Source: Rhynchonema sp. JSB1_4 (Eukaryota > Nematoda > Chromadorea > Monhysterida > Xyalidae). From it: a DNA stretch of 64,000 nt. Each line of letters begins with the position of its first letter. The first letter of the stretch is position 1. The stretch lies in assembly GCA_030248065.1 (NCBI GenBank), contig JASAMV010000762.1, positions 1 to 64,000 of the forward strand, read 5' to 3'. Of this stretch, positions 49,501 to 61,068 are shown in pieces. Under the pieces are notes generated by a model, which did no database searches, had not been told where the DNA came from, and saw nothing but the letters and a program-made list of their open reading frames with translations. The translations under genes were made by a program, and so were the position numbers.

Positions 49501-52500
49501 TATCGGAGAAAATACCGAAAATCATGACCCATGGGCGGCTGAAAGCAAACAGAAGAAGGAAAATTCGTATCAGCCAAATGGGAATCCCCGCTGATGTTCT
49601 CCGAAAATTGTCTGTCCCCTTGTTATCATGCCCATCGTGTTTGTCAAGTATTCATGCCTCGTATGTGGTTGCAAGCGATCAGCTATGAACACAACACTGT
49701 ACGAAACGAGAGCTATCACAAGTTTTCGTATTTCCCCTTGATTTTCAGGGTTATCAAAGTGCACGCTAATTCGTTCGAGCGTCCGCCCGGTCACATCCAT
49801 TACACACTGCGCAATCTGGCTGCTGCGTCAAACAGCAGGTCATCTGCTGGTGCATTCTCCTACACCGAAAAGTACACCCCGACTGTCAATGAACTGTACC
49901 AAATGCAGCAACGCAATTTTGCTAGACGCAACACCCAACAAGGCGGGCTCTTCAGCATTGATGACCAAAGCGGTGAAGTGACACTGATGGGGCAGCTGGA
50001 CTATGACGATGCCAAGCAACCGCATACGTATAATCTGGAAGGTTGGTGTGGTTTTGGTACCTACCATTTGTGAGGGCGACTTGGATGTGTCAACCGTGGG
50101 TATGTAATCACGCCCATTCGGAACAAATGATCTGATGTTGTTTGTAATCGCAACCCTGCATCTTCAGTGACGGCCACCGAACCCTCCCTTGGTCTGTCAT
50201 CGAGTGTGCCGTTGATGATTCAAGTGGGTGACGTTAATGACAACGCACCGCGATTCCAACAACCGTTGTATTCGAAGACGATCAGTGAATCACACGCTCA
50301 GGGATTGCCAATTCTCACACGTGAGTGCAATGTGCCGACAGCTACCGTAACCAATCACTTACCGAAGCCCGCAACACACTGTAAAATACACTTACCGTAA
50401 CGCGTCCCTTACCGTAACTCACCTACAGTATCCGTGCACGACGCCGATGACGGTGACAACGCCCGGATCGCATTCACCTCATCCGACCCCACCTTTGCCG
50501 TGAACGAGCAAGGCGAAGTCTACGCGGTGCAGAATCTGGACGCAGACCAGGAGGGCACTGGCTACCACATCTACACTTTCACTGTGACCGCGATGGATCA
50601 GGCTAAGGATGTGGCTGCTAGGAAGACTGCTACTGCAAAGGTGAGTGAAACATCTGGATTCTGTCACGGTGGTATGTAGTCGGATAGGACCTGGGCTGGT
50701 CACGTGACTTTAGACGTGTCGAACGAGACCATTTCAACCAGCATGTTAAACAACTTTAACGCTGATCAAAATCGGTAAATAGTTTTTACGCTGGTCGAAG
50801 CTGACGCTATCAGTAAGTTCCAAAATATCGTATGTTTATAATAAGTCCCGTGATGAAGCCAGATGCAATCTCATCCGACCACCAAGCTTGGCATCGGAAA
50901 TTGGTAGCGAGAATGTGACCCATTGATTGCAACCATGATGTTTCAGGTTCACATCCGTACCGAGAACGTCAATGACGAGCGTCCCCATTTCATCCCCACA
51001 TCCCAATATGTTGGCTACGTGGCTGAGGATGCACGAGGCAACACTCCGATTGTGACCATACAAGCACAGGACAAGGATAGAGACCAGGTGCACTATCTGT
51101 TCAAGGATCCCGAAAGTGGACAGTTGACCCAGAAATGGCTGACGTTGTTCGATATTGATAGGGACACTGGTAAGCTGATGTTTCATTCATATAAATGGTG
51201 TAGCGGTTGCCGTGGGCTGCACCGTGGGCCCTGCACAAGGTCAGCACCACTACCTAACTCCTAGAGCACATATCACATATCCTGGACAGCACCTGACATG
51301 GGTAATCCCCATCTATTGTTCAACCCCAAATCTCTTCGTCAACGTTTCAGGTCTAATCAAACTGCAACCACAAGTTCGTGCGTCGATCGATCTCACCGAG
51401 GACTACTACAATCTCACAGTGGTCGCTGTTGACGACGGATCGTGTTGTACTGATCCAAAGTCACAGCAGGCGCGACACACAAACACTGCCACTGTGGTTG
51501 TCAGTGAGTTGATGTTTCACATATTGGTAGTATTGACGAAATAATCATTGCTTCCAAAACAACTTCTCTCCAGGTGTAACCGACGTGAACAACCACAAAC
51601 CAGTGTTCCCGGACTGTGACAGCTACAGCAGCACGGCTCGTATTGAAGAGGGCAGACACACAGATCAACGCACCATCATTAAAGTAGGAAATATTTGAAG
51701 AATTGTTATTTTTAGTGCGAAAATCAAACATATTGTAACCAATCCAGGTGACCGCAATTGACGAAGACTCACACCTAAACGGCCAAGTGCGTTACAGTCT
51801 ATACTACCCGAAGAACGAGGCCCGGAAGCCATTCATAATTGACCAGAACACCGGCGAACTGCAGCCCTCGCCGTATGTGGAGTTCGATCGCGAAAAGCGA
51901 CCCTTTGAAGATGTTACTGTTAAGGTGGGTGCGCCCCGAAATGATGTAGTACCTGCTTGGTTGAAGAGGTGATGCTTCCCACAAACGAGAACAGAGTGGC
52001 CCATTTGCCCCTGTTTTAACATTCGGGCGATACACCAGGTCATCGTCAATGCGAATGCACCAGATTACCATGCGACCCCAAAACATCTGGCGAGTTGGTT
52101 TTATGCTTGCATGAAACATCGCTGTTTGTTCAAGATTGGCAAAACAATCGAAACCCATGCTGGTTCTGTTATCACGCCTATCGAATGCAATCTAATGTGC
52201 ACCTAATGTTTCATCGCCCTTGATTGCAGGCGGAAGACCGCGGTGATCGTCCATTGATCGGGTTCTGTCAATTCACGGTGCAAGTGCTTGATGTGAACGA
52301 CAATCCACCCCAATTCGATCGTGCTTCATACGAAACGAGCATCTACCGTATGACTGCTGTGGGTCGATCGGTGGTTACGGTATTCGCTGATGACCGGGAC
52401 GCACCTGTCAATGCCAATGTTGGTTTTTAGTATTTCCAACAACCGGGGTCCGATGTTAATCTTGGTGATCGGGGCAAGTATAGCAGACCGATCACATCAA

Positions 52501-55500
52501 CCGTCTACTTGAAGCGATCCAATCATCGGATCACCAAGTTTAATACAAGCCATCATAAAGTTGCAAAACTGATTCTTCTCAAATCACAGTGCAACCTAAT
52601 GTTTCACAAAACTCCATTTCCATCTACCCAGGTTACTTACGAACTGCTCCCGGACGCATCGGCAGGCCCGACAGCCGCGGATGACCTGTCCTACTTCAGC
52701 ATGCAACCGGGCAGTGGAGAGATCATTCTGATGCGACCCTTGCCCCTAGACAGGGACCGATTTCAGTTCTTGGTGCAAGCCAATGATAATGGGTACCCGT
52801 TGCCCAGGAGCACTCAGGTAATGCTTCAAGCACAAAGAGGTACCAGATAATTTTGACATGAAATATCAGAGCATCCCTACTTCAGGTTACGGTAACGATC
52901 AAAGTGCAAAGTTCGGAGCAGTCGGCCCCGAAATGGCAAGACGATGATGCGAACTGCAGACGCGATATTGAAGTCCGGGAGACCATCGATGTATGAAACT
53001 GGTTTTAGCAAAATTTATTTCAATGTAATTTTTACACCAATATTTTTCAGCTGAATCACATCATGTTCGCCTGCTATGCGCTGTCCCCCGACAATCCTTC
53101 TCATCCCATCTCATACAGGTAAAACTTAAAAAACTGATTTACACAACGTTTTCATTTCAGTTCCCTGTTTTTTCACTAAAACAACTAAAATTCCAGCATG
53201 GCCAACGGAGCGAAGAGCAGCACAAATGCGGATCACGATTTTCGCGAGTTTCCGACGAAACGCGAAGGAGTGGATTGGGTGTTTGTGAGGAATCTGCGAA
53301 TGTTGGATCACGAGAAGACCAACAGATACAATCTCACACTGACTGCAACGGTGGGTTTGAGTGAAATATTTTGAAGTTTTAATTGAAATCATTCGTGATT
53401 TATTGATTTCAGGACATGATCACGGCTGTGTCATCGGATCTGATGGTGTCGATCACGATCACCGATATGAACGATGAAGTGCCTCGGTTCAAATTGGACA
53501 AATTCACTGGGCAAGTGACTGAGGAGAAAACACCCACTGCGTGAGTTGAGAGATTTTGGAATCTACTTCACTTAGTTTTTATTTCTCCTGTTATTTAGAA
53601 TATACATATGAGCAGATGACGTCCACGTTTTCAGTCACGATCTACCTGTGGCCGTGGTGAGCGCTCACGATGATGATCAGCCGAATACATTGGCAAGCAA
53701 GGTGAGATTGTGCTGAAAGCAAATAATATCGCGTTGTTGGTGGAAAGCTATGTAGTAGAAGTCAGAAGGCAGTGCCTGGGTAACTTTGGCACAATCCAGC
53801 TTGTCATGCGGTACATTTGCACTGACGATGACCCGGTGCACCACGGTCAAAACGCGTAAGGCCAAACACACGCTCATCACCACTCACATTGCAGAGAATA
53901 TCTGTTCTATTTTCAGATCCGCTACAAACTGTTGGATGGTCCTGCCCGAGCCCTGTTCCGTATCGACGCTGACACGGGTGAGATCTACGCGATGCAATCG
54001 TTCGATAGGGAAAAGAACGATTCGTTCATTTTGGATGTTGAGGCTGCCGATGGGATGGACTCGGACCTGCCCGGAATGAATGGACCCAATAGAGGTACAT
54101 ATACATACATGGGGATAGTTCTTGGCCGGGATCGAACTTGGTAATTGGATCATATCGGTAATGTCTGGGTTAGCTATCACCTATAGTTACCTAGATGTCT
54201 GTTTCGTTAACTTTCATCTCATCTCATATTATTTCATCTCGATGGGCATGACAACAGTGCTATGCATGTGTTGGACATACAAAACTGGTTCACTGGGTGT
54301 AGCATGGTTTGATTTCATGCAACAAAAGTTCATCTTTGAATTTTACTAATTGAAAATCTCACCAATTCACAATTTCAGTGAACACTAAAGTGCAAATCCA
54401 CGTGCAAGATGTCAACGACAACCCACCGTACTTCAACAAGACGCTATATCAAGGGTTGGTGAGCGAAAACGCTGATGAAAACCAGAATGTGATGACAGTG
54501 AAGGCACATGACAAAGACAGTGGTGCGTTTACCATTAATTTTCGCCCATGCAGTACCAAACTAAAATAAATTTCCAAAAAAAGCTTTATTGTTTAGATTC
54601 CAAACTTGTTTACCGCCTCGAGCTGGACGAGTTCCAACGTGGCAACGCCAATCGGTCGGCTTTCGGTGTTCGCGCCAATTCTGGCACGATATTCGTCAAG
54701 GAACGACTGGACTACGAGACCAGACAGACGTATTTCCTCAATCTCGTGGTCACCGACGGATTGCATGAAGCGCGCACTAAGATTATAATCAATGTTAGTC
54801 GGGTGGTGAAACATCAGTGGGTGTTTCTGTTAGTGTACCTGTTTGCAAATCCATTGAGAACAACCGCCGCACCGGTTGGCCTTTTACACTGGTTTGCAAC
54901 TGCCTTCGCATAACGTACATATATGGTGCCATTCCATTGATATTGCTCTTGTTACCACGGCTATTGGTCGCATAACACGCATAATAACTAACGCAACGAC
55001 ATGCAATTAAAAATTGTAAAAAGTAACAATAAATAACACACTCGTTCAATAAAAAATTTGAAGAATACGACAAAAACCACTCCCCCACAGGTGACGGACG
55101 TTAACGACAATTCACCCGAGTTCAGCCAGCCCCTCTACACTGCAACCATCCAAGAGGAGGACCCCAACTTCCCCAAAACCTTGTTGCGAGTGTCAGCCAC
55201 TGACCGCGACATGGGTGAAGCGTCACGAAACATCATCTATCGCTTGGAGGGTCAGGGAACGCCGCAGTTCTTCAGAATTAACGAAAGAACCGGCATCATC
55301 GAGATTGTGAACAAACTAGATCGTGATCCGCCCAATGGTGCACCCGTGTGGAACTTCATTGCGCAGGTTGGATATGGGCTGGTTGCAACCTGATGATCGG
55401 ACATGCGTTCGTCACATGACTTTTCGCATTATAGACACTTTTACGTTGATCTATCTTTGAAAAGTTGAAGAGCCTGGGCAAAAAAGTCACGTGGCCAAGG

Positions 55501-56597
55501 CACATCCGAATCGATCGCGTGTTTAATCACTGCCCCCAAGGGAGTGCGAAACTATCTTTCCATTTCCAACCCTCTCCTCATCTAACAGGCGATAGACGAC
55601 GGTGGCAAGGGACTGGTCGGGTACGCTGATGTGCGCGTCACACTCACAGACATCAACGATAACGAACCGATATTCAAAGGGGGACCGTTCATCGGTTATG
55701 TGGAGGAGAATCGGAAACCAACGGGTTTGTTGTTTGTCATGAAGCGAAATGGAAGAGAAAATCATCCTCAATGTGGTCACATCACCATGTTGATTCAGGC
55801 GCAGGCACGTACGTGACGCAAATGCGTGCGATCGATAATGACGATGCGAACACACCGAATGCCGAAGTGGTCTATGAGATTGTGAGGAACAAACAGATCG
55901 GTGGCGAACCGCTCTTCACTATTGATCGACAGAACGGAAAGATATTCGCTCAGGTAGGAGAATTTGAAAGCAAAAGGGTTGAATTTGAATTATTCTTTGA
56001 CAGAAATGTTTCTACTTTGCAGCGCTCCTTCGATCGCGAGTCAATCGATAAATTCGAGATTGAAGTGCGCGCCACCGACAAGGGCACGCCGCAGTTGCAC
56101 AGTAAGTGGTCCGGCTTGTTGATGTTTCAAAAATAGCGGTTTGACGACTGTAAAATGTCTTGTTTCCAGGTTCTGTGCCAGTGACCATTGTTGTGACTGA
56201 TGTGAACGACAACGCACCGTACTTTGAACCGGGCAGTTACGAAGGAATGGTCAGTTTGATCTTGGTGGCGGCGGTATGATGATGTTATCTCTCAACAACC
56301 AAAAGTTCAAAATTCAGGTATCCGAGTCAGCGCAACGTGATGCCCCAGTGCTCACGGTGTCAGCGCAGGATCCAGATGATGCTGCTGAGGATAATGTGCT
56401 TCAGGTAAACTTCATCTTCAGAAAAAAACGAAAATATGAACATTTCGCACAACTCTTGCGATCAACAAGTTCGAACGATTGCTGCATTTCAGTACGAATT
56501 GCTCGAAATCCCCGGCAACATGGGCACACAGTTTTTCTACATGTCCACTGATGCAGACAACACCGGGGGGCAAGTGGGTGTGTTGCGAGTCAAGCAG
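37501..56597 (+). CDS. Large non-classical cadherin, possibly Fat-like (3' end missing)
   Basis: Twenty-nine exons join in frame to 1,768 residues: 37501-37885, 38031-38861, 47697-47847, 48031-48205, 48445-48554, 49749-50041, 50168-50320, 50429-50640, 50947-51169, 51351-51503, 51574-51683, 51748-51924, 52230-52418, 52632-52817, 52886-52990, 53051-53118, 53197-53350, 53413-53540, 53635-53701, 53917-54094, 54379-54519, 54597-54793, 55091-55366, 55589-55724, 55799-55953, 56023-56101, 56170-56249, 56318-56404, 56493-56597. A signal peptide starts MMFHRLIAFVLPLLVQG. About 14 extracellular cadherin repeats follow, with calcium linkers such as DVNDNAPRF, DVNDNPPQF, DVNDNPPYF, DVNDNSPEF, DINDNEPIF and DVNDNAPYF. 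The linkers near SAPKWQDDD and MAGQRPPQF lack the DxNDN motif, so those joints may not bind calcium. The protein mediates calcium-dependent adhesion at the cell surface. Transmembrane and cytoplasmic parts, which would separate Fat, Dachsous and other classes, lie beyond the window. Confidence 0.92.
38862..47696 (+). other. 8.8-kb second intron of the cadherin gene
   Basis: The donor AGTACGTT at 38862 and acceptor TTTTCCAG at 47696 join phase-1 codons exactly. I saw no exon of another gene on either strand. Content is mostly unique AT/GT-rich DNA with short CATACATA runs (for example 42892-42905). Unlike the short introns nearby it has no exact TGATGTTTCA copy, and I saw no member of the two other dispersed intron families. 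Confidence 0.7.
52025..52071 (+). repeat. Dispersed intronic repeat B, cadherin copy 1
   Basis: ATACACCAGGTCATCGTCAA followed by TGCGAATGCACCAGATTACC, inside the intron 51925-52229. Confidence 0.75.
53806..53845 (-). repeat. Dispersed intronic repeat B, cadherin copy 2
   Basis: Minus strand GGTGCACCGGGTCATCGTCA followed by GTGCAAATGTACCGC, inside the intron 53702-53916, so antisense to the host gene. Confidence 0.7.
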
Positions 56598-57745
56598 GTG
56601 CTGTTTCGCTACGGTTCTCTTATTATTTCATGATGTTTCGTTGCTTTTTTAATGTCAAAAATGAAATTACATATTTTTTTTACTCACCACATCCGCACAT
56701 CAACCCCACCGAATGTCCTCGGAAAGGAAATGGTCTGCCAGAAATGTCCCCCAGTAGTCCCTCACAAAAAAAGACGAAGAAAACCGCCAAATGGGTAAAA
56801 ACATAAAAAAATCTTGGCGTGCGTTTGCTGCGATTTCTTGACCGGAAATTTACGACACCAGCCGATAATGCTCGCAAATCATGCGCGTTATCAAGATCGG
56901 ACACACAGAGCAAGACGGCAGTGCTCCTGTGACGCAAAAGGCACCCGCAGTAATGTTTGTGAGTTCTGGTTTGTTTGTAAACAAAAATAACGCAAAAACA
57001 AAAAACCTATATACACTGTACAAAGTTGCTCACTTTGGTCTCATACAAGTTGTAAGTTGCTGGGAATATCATAAATTTCTGCGAGTCAAGGCTGCGTTGC
57101 ATGAGTACTACCCCGTGTCTGTTTGCTGGTGATCATGGTTCGCAGTTTACGACCTTCTCTTCTCTTGCCCACTGCATGCGTGCTGGATTATTGGGTTATG
57201 ATTTTACGGTCTGACCGCTCCTCCTCCCATAAATGACAACAAAAACAGAGAGGGTCCACAGGTCAACTCTTTGTGTTTCGTAACGGGTCTTTGCTTTTAT
57301 AATCACCACCGTTTCCCCAAAGAGGCTCCCTATTGTTTGTTGATGCTGCTCTTTTTACTGCTTTTCTGTTTCTTTCGCGCCCCTGAAGAATTATGATGTT
57401 ACCTTTGGAGTATGACCTGGAGCAGGAATGCTCGGTTTTGAATTTCGAAACTCAAAATTTGCGTCGCAGAATGAATCTCAAATTGCATTTTGGATTCATG
57501 CTGTAGGTGTTCCCAAGCTTTGTATCACGACGACGTGTGTGTTATGCAGCAATGAATATCTGATCACTGCACTTCATTTAATTTGTTCCATGTTCACGAG
57601 CCGTATAACCGGTGCATCAAGAGGTTCTTGTCGGGATATTCTGCTTGTATCAATGTTCCCCAACATTCAATGAAAGCCCTGTTTTGGGCTAATTTCTACT
57701 CATGTAACCTGCGATACAGTACCAGCTGCATTTTTCTTTAGCCTC

Positions 57746-57785
57746 GCTCGACCCCCCCGCGCCCGCCCTACAAAAACCCCCGCCC

Positions 57786-57857
<72 letters not shown>

Positions 57858-57920
57858 CATAAATAAACAAAAATCTATACTTATCTCCCTCCCCCCCCCC
57901 CTTTTTTTTTCCCCCTCCGC
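57746..57920. repeat. C-run and poly(T) low-complexity tract
   Basis: C-rich segments flank a run of more than 70 T followed by A. The exact length is unreliable in such a tract. Confidence 0.85.
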
Positions 57921-60573
57921 CCTAGTTCGACAATAATGCTGCTTATTGCACAGCGTGATAGCTGCAGATTACAGGGCTTGAACGCGTGCTATCATGCACT
58001 TATACCTACTACAAACAGCACTGTGCGTGTGAACTTGGTACATTTTCAATGAAGCAGTGTGCATTTTATAATCATTATGGTGTCACTTACGCAACGGGTA
58101 CGATTACCAATTTACCACGAACTGCAAGCTATACAAGGCACGTGGGCTTCAGTGTGAATGAACCCTGTTTGTAAGCTGTAAGTGTACATACCGTAGTTCT
58201 CGTAATAGTTCAAACGTGCGCCTGAAGGCTTTTGCAGTTTGCCGGCAGTTTACTGTGGGCTTCTGCTGTGCTGAGACCAGACGTGAATAATTCATGACTT
58301 TATTTATGGGCCGAACCGTGGGTTTAAATCACTGGACTCTTGTGTATAGGTATGCTGCATTTACCGAACTGGGTTTCAGTATCGCAGTTTACGAACACTA
58401 TACTGTACCATTGTGGCTAGATTAAGGCACGATATGGTTTTCACGAAGCAACCTAAGTGGTGGAGATTTTGAACATGACCTCCTACCTATGGTAGTCGGT
58501 CTCCACAACTTGTTGAAAGAAGCAATTCGTATCCCGTCGTCATCACTATTGTTGATTACGCGTCCACAACAAGTAAATAAGGCCATTCCTCATAATGTCC
58601 TTTTGATTTCATGCGCTGGCTGCAATTTCAGCCGATTTGCTGATTTTGATTTAATCACCTTCCTTCCCTGTGCTGATTATCCGTCATAAATATCAAAAAC
58701 AATATATATATTGCACGTGAGTTCGTTAGAATGTCACTCCATAAAATGAATCAGTGCATCGATATTTTGATGATCGGTTTTTGCTCTGTGCTCCATCCGC
58801 AGTGTAGTATCTACATATAACTCGAGGTCACTCTTGACTCTAAATTTGTTTTTAGTATTGCCAACTAAAAAATCTCCAGTTTCTATCTTCACGCATGCAG
58901 CGTTGTTGTCATGTCCCCTGTTAGTGAATACTCGGGTTTCGCTTATCAAACCTCTGCACTGCACACACATGGTCGAGAATTCAAGGTCGATTTTAGTCGA
59001 CTGCCATAGCTTACTGCCAGTCTCCCGTACATACATTTGGGATTTTCATTGGTTTTTTCGGAATTTTATGACTCCTGCACTCTATTGATTTCGAGTTCGT
59101 TGATAGTCAACATCTCGGAAACACTCTCTCCAGTGCAGTTCATTATCTGAATGTTTGCTCGATTTCTGCATGCTGTTCTACGCCAAAGAGCGTGTTTTTG
59201 AATCTCCATGTGGCACGTGCATCTTTCTTTCCTGCTCCATGAACAGGCACACCTGTTGCCAAAAATTTGAACACGGACAAGAAAAAGACTACCTGCATGT
59301 TCTACACTTCCTTCCGTCACTTACAGTGATTCGCCACCCTAAACACCCCCTGCAGTGGACGCGCTGTCCTTTTTTATCTTTTCAGATCCACAGATGCGCG
59401 TGGACAGTTCTTGGGTGTCACTCAGCTAATTTTAGCTGTACCTAGAGACGGGACCGAATAATCTTTAGGCCCCAATCTCACAAAGTAAACTAAACGTTAT
59501 ACTGATGCGTGTATGGAACGTTGTCCCATCAGTCTTTCTGAGGCACACAGCCCCTAAACAGGATGAAAATTTTTGAAATCTGACACCATGGTCGTGTGGT
59601 CACCAAGCCGTGACCGCTTGGTCGCATGTGTGCACTTTTGTGAAAAACCGTGCCTCAATGATTTCTTTGTGTTTTTGGCGCTATGAAATCCGCACTGAGC
59701 AGCGTAAATGGCCAAACTGGTGCTTTGTCTTGTTGATCTAAGCTCTTTTCTTTGTTGTTGTTGTTTTTCTCATTCTGCTATAGCCATTTGGCACCAACGC
59801 TTGGCAAAAACTCTTCACTTTTGTATGCAGCAGCACAACATCATAAAGTGACATGTCCATCCCTCATAAAAGCCCGGTCCAGTCAGTAGTCCACTTTGGT
59901 GGTCATTTGAGCGCATCCACTCTCTCCATTGGACTTTTGATGAATATTTCACTTTTATTTGCATTGAGTGCTCAAGTGCGCAGTGGTAATTGCAAACATT
60001 TGTGAAAACGTTTTCTCACCGCATCAGTCAATGTAGTGAGTGACCAGAGGAGGTAGGTCGGGGGGACGACTCGTCTTTCAAGACGACATTTCGTCAAACC
60101 ATTGCACGCAGCAAAGAGAGTGACTTTGCATGTCCCCGTTGACCGATGGAATGCCCCTTGCTTTGTGTGCACATTGATCCACTTTTGACTTTATTCGCAC
60201 TGACAAGTGTGTTTGCGATCAGCGCAGTGTGCAGCTACCGAGATTCATCCACAGTGTGTCGTCCAAGTCTAAGTCGGGGCGCTGCAAACTATGTACAACT
60301 GCCATGTCCATGTCGTGACTTATTTAGTTCAGCTGCTCTGGTCGCAATCCACACAGACTTTTCCATTTTCATTGTGTGCTTGAGAAAACACAAGTTTGCG
60401 TGCGCTGCTGCGTGTTTTGTTGTTGTTGCTGGTGGCTTTGCGTGCACGACAGGCAGTGGTGCGTAGCTGTGAAACATAAACCGTAAGCTGCACACAGCAA
60501 CAACAACACCACTGTACAGTACAATGGTCAAACCAAAAGGCGCAGATACAAACAAACCACTGGGTGCCTACAC

Positions 60574-61068
60574 CAGGGTTGGGCAAAAAACGTTTTTTTC
60601 AAAAAAATCGTTTTTTTTTTAAAAAACGTTTTTTTTAAAACGCCCAGATGACCAAAATATGCCCCCAAAAAAATTGGAAAACGCTCATGTTGAGAAGAAA
60701 ACGTGGTTAAATGAAGTAATTCTATATGTTCTGAGGCAAAATAAACGGGTTTCAACCCTTTTCTAGCGAGTTGTTAAGATCTCATATCAGACCCGCATCA
60801 TGGGACCAACTTTGGCCGGGGTCATCACTGAAAGTCAAACTCCGTATATCGACGTATCTCGACAAAGTAAAAATTGGTCGAAAATTTTTTGAAAAAAATG
60901 GGACAAAAAATTGATTTTCCTTGATAATCAGGGTACTTTCCCTAAAAAATCAGGGAAAATCAAGGAAATTCAGGGTTTAAAAAAACGAAAAACGACCCAG
61001 GCGTTTTTTTAAGAAAAAAACGTCGTTTTTTAAAGAAAAAACGCCGTCGTTTTTTTTGCCCAACCCTG
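60574..61068. mobile_element. hAT-like MITE with perfect 8-bp target duplication
   Basis: The left end is CAGGGTTGGGCAAAAAACG and the right end is its inverse with two extra A/T bases (CGTTTTTTTTGCCCAACCCTG less one base at the tip of the run). Octamers GCCTACAC flank both sides (60566-60573, 61069-61076). CAGGG-type ends with 8-bp duplications are diagnostic of hAT. The interior is A/T-rich with repeated AAAAAACG/CGTTTTTT phrases near the ends and has no transposase. Confidence 0.9.
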
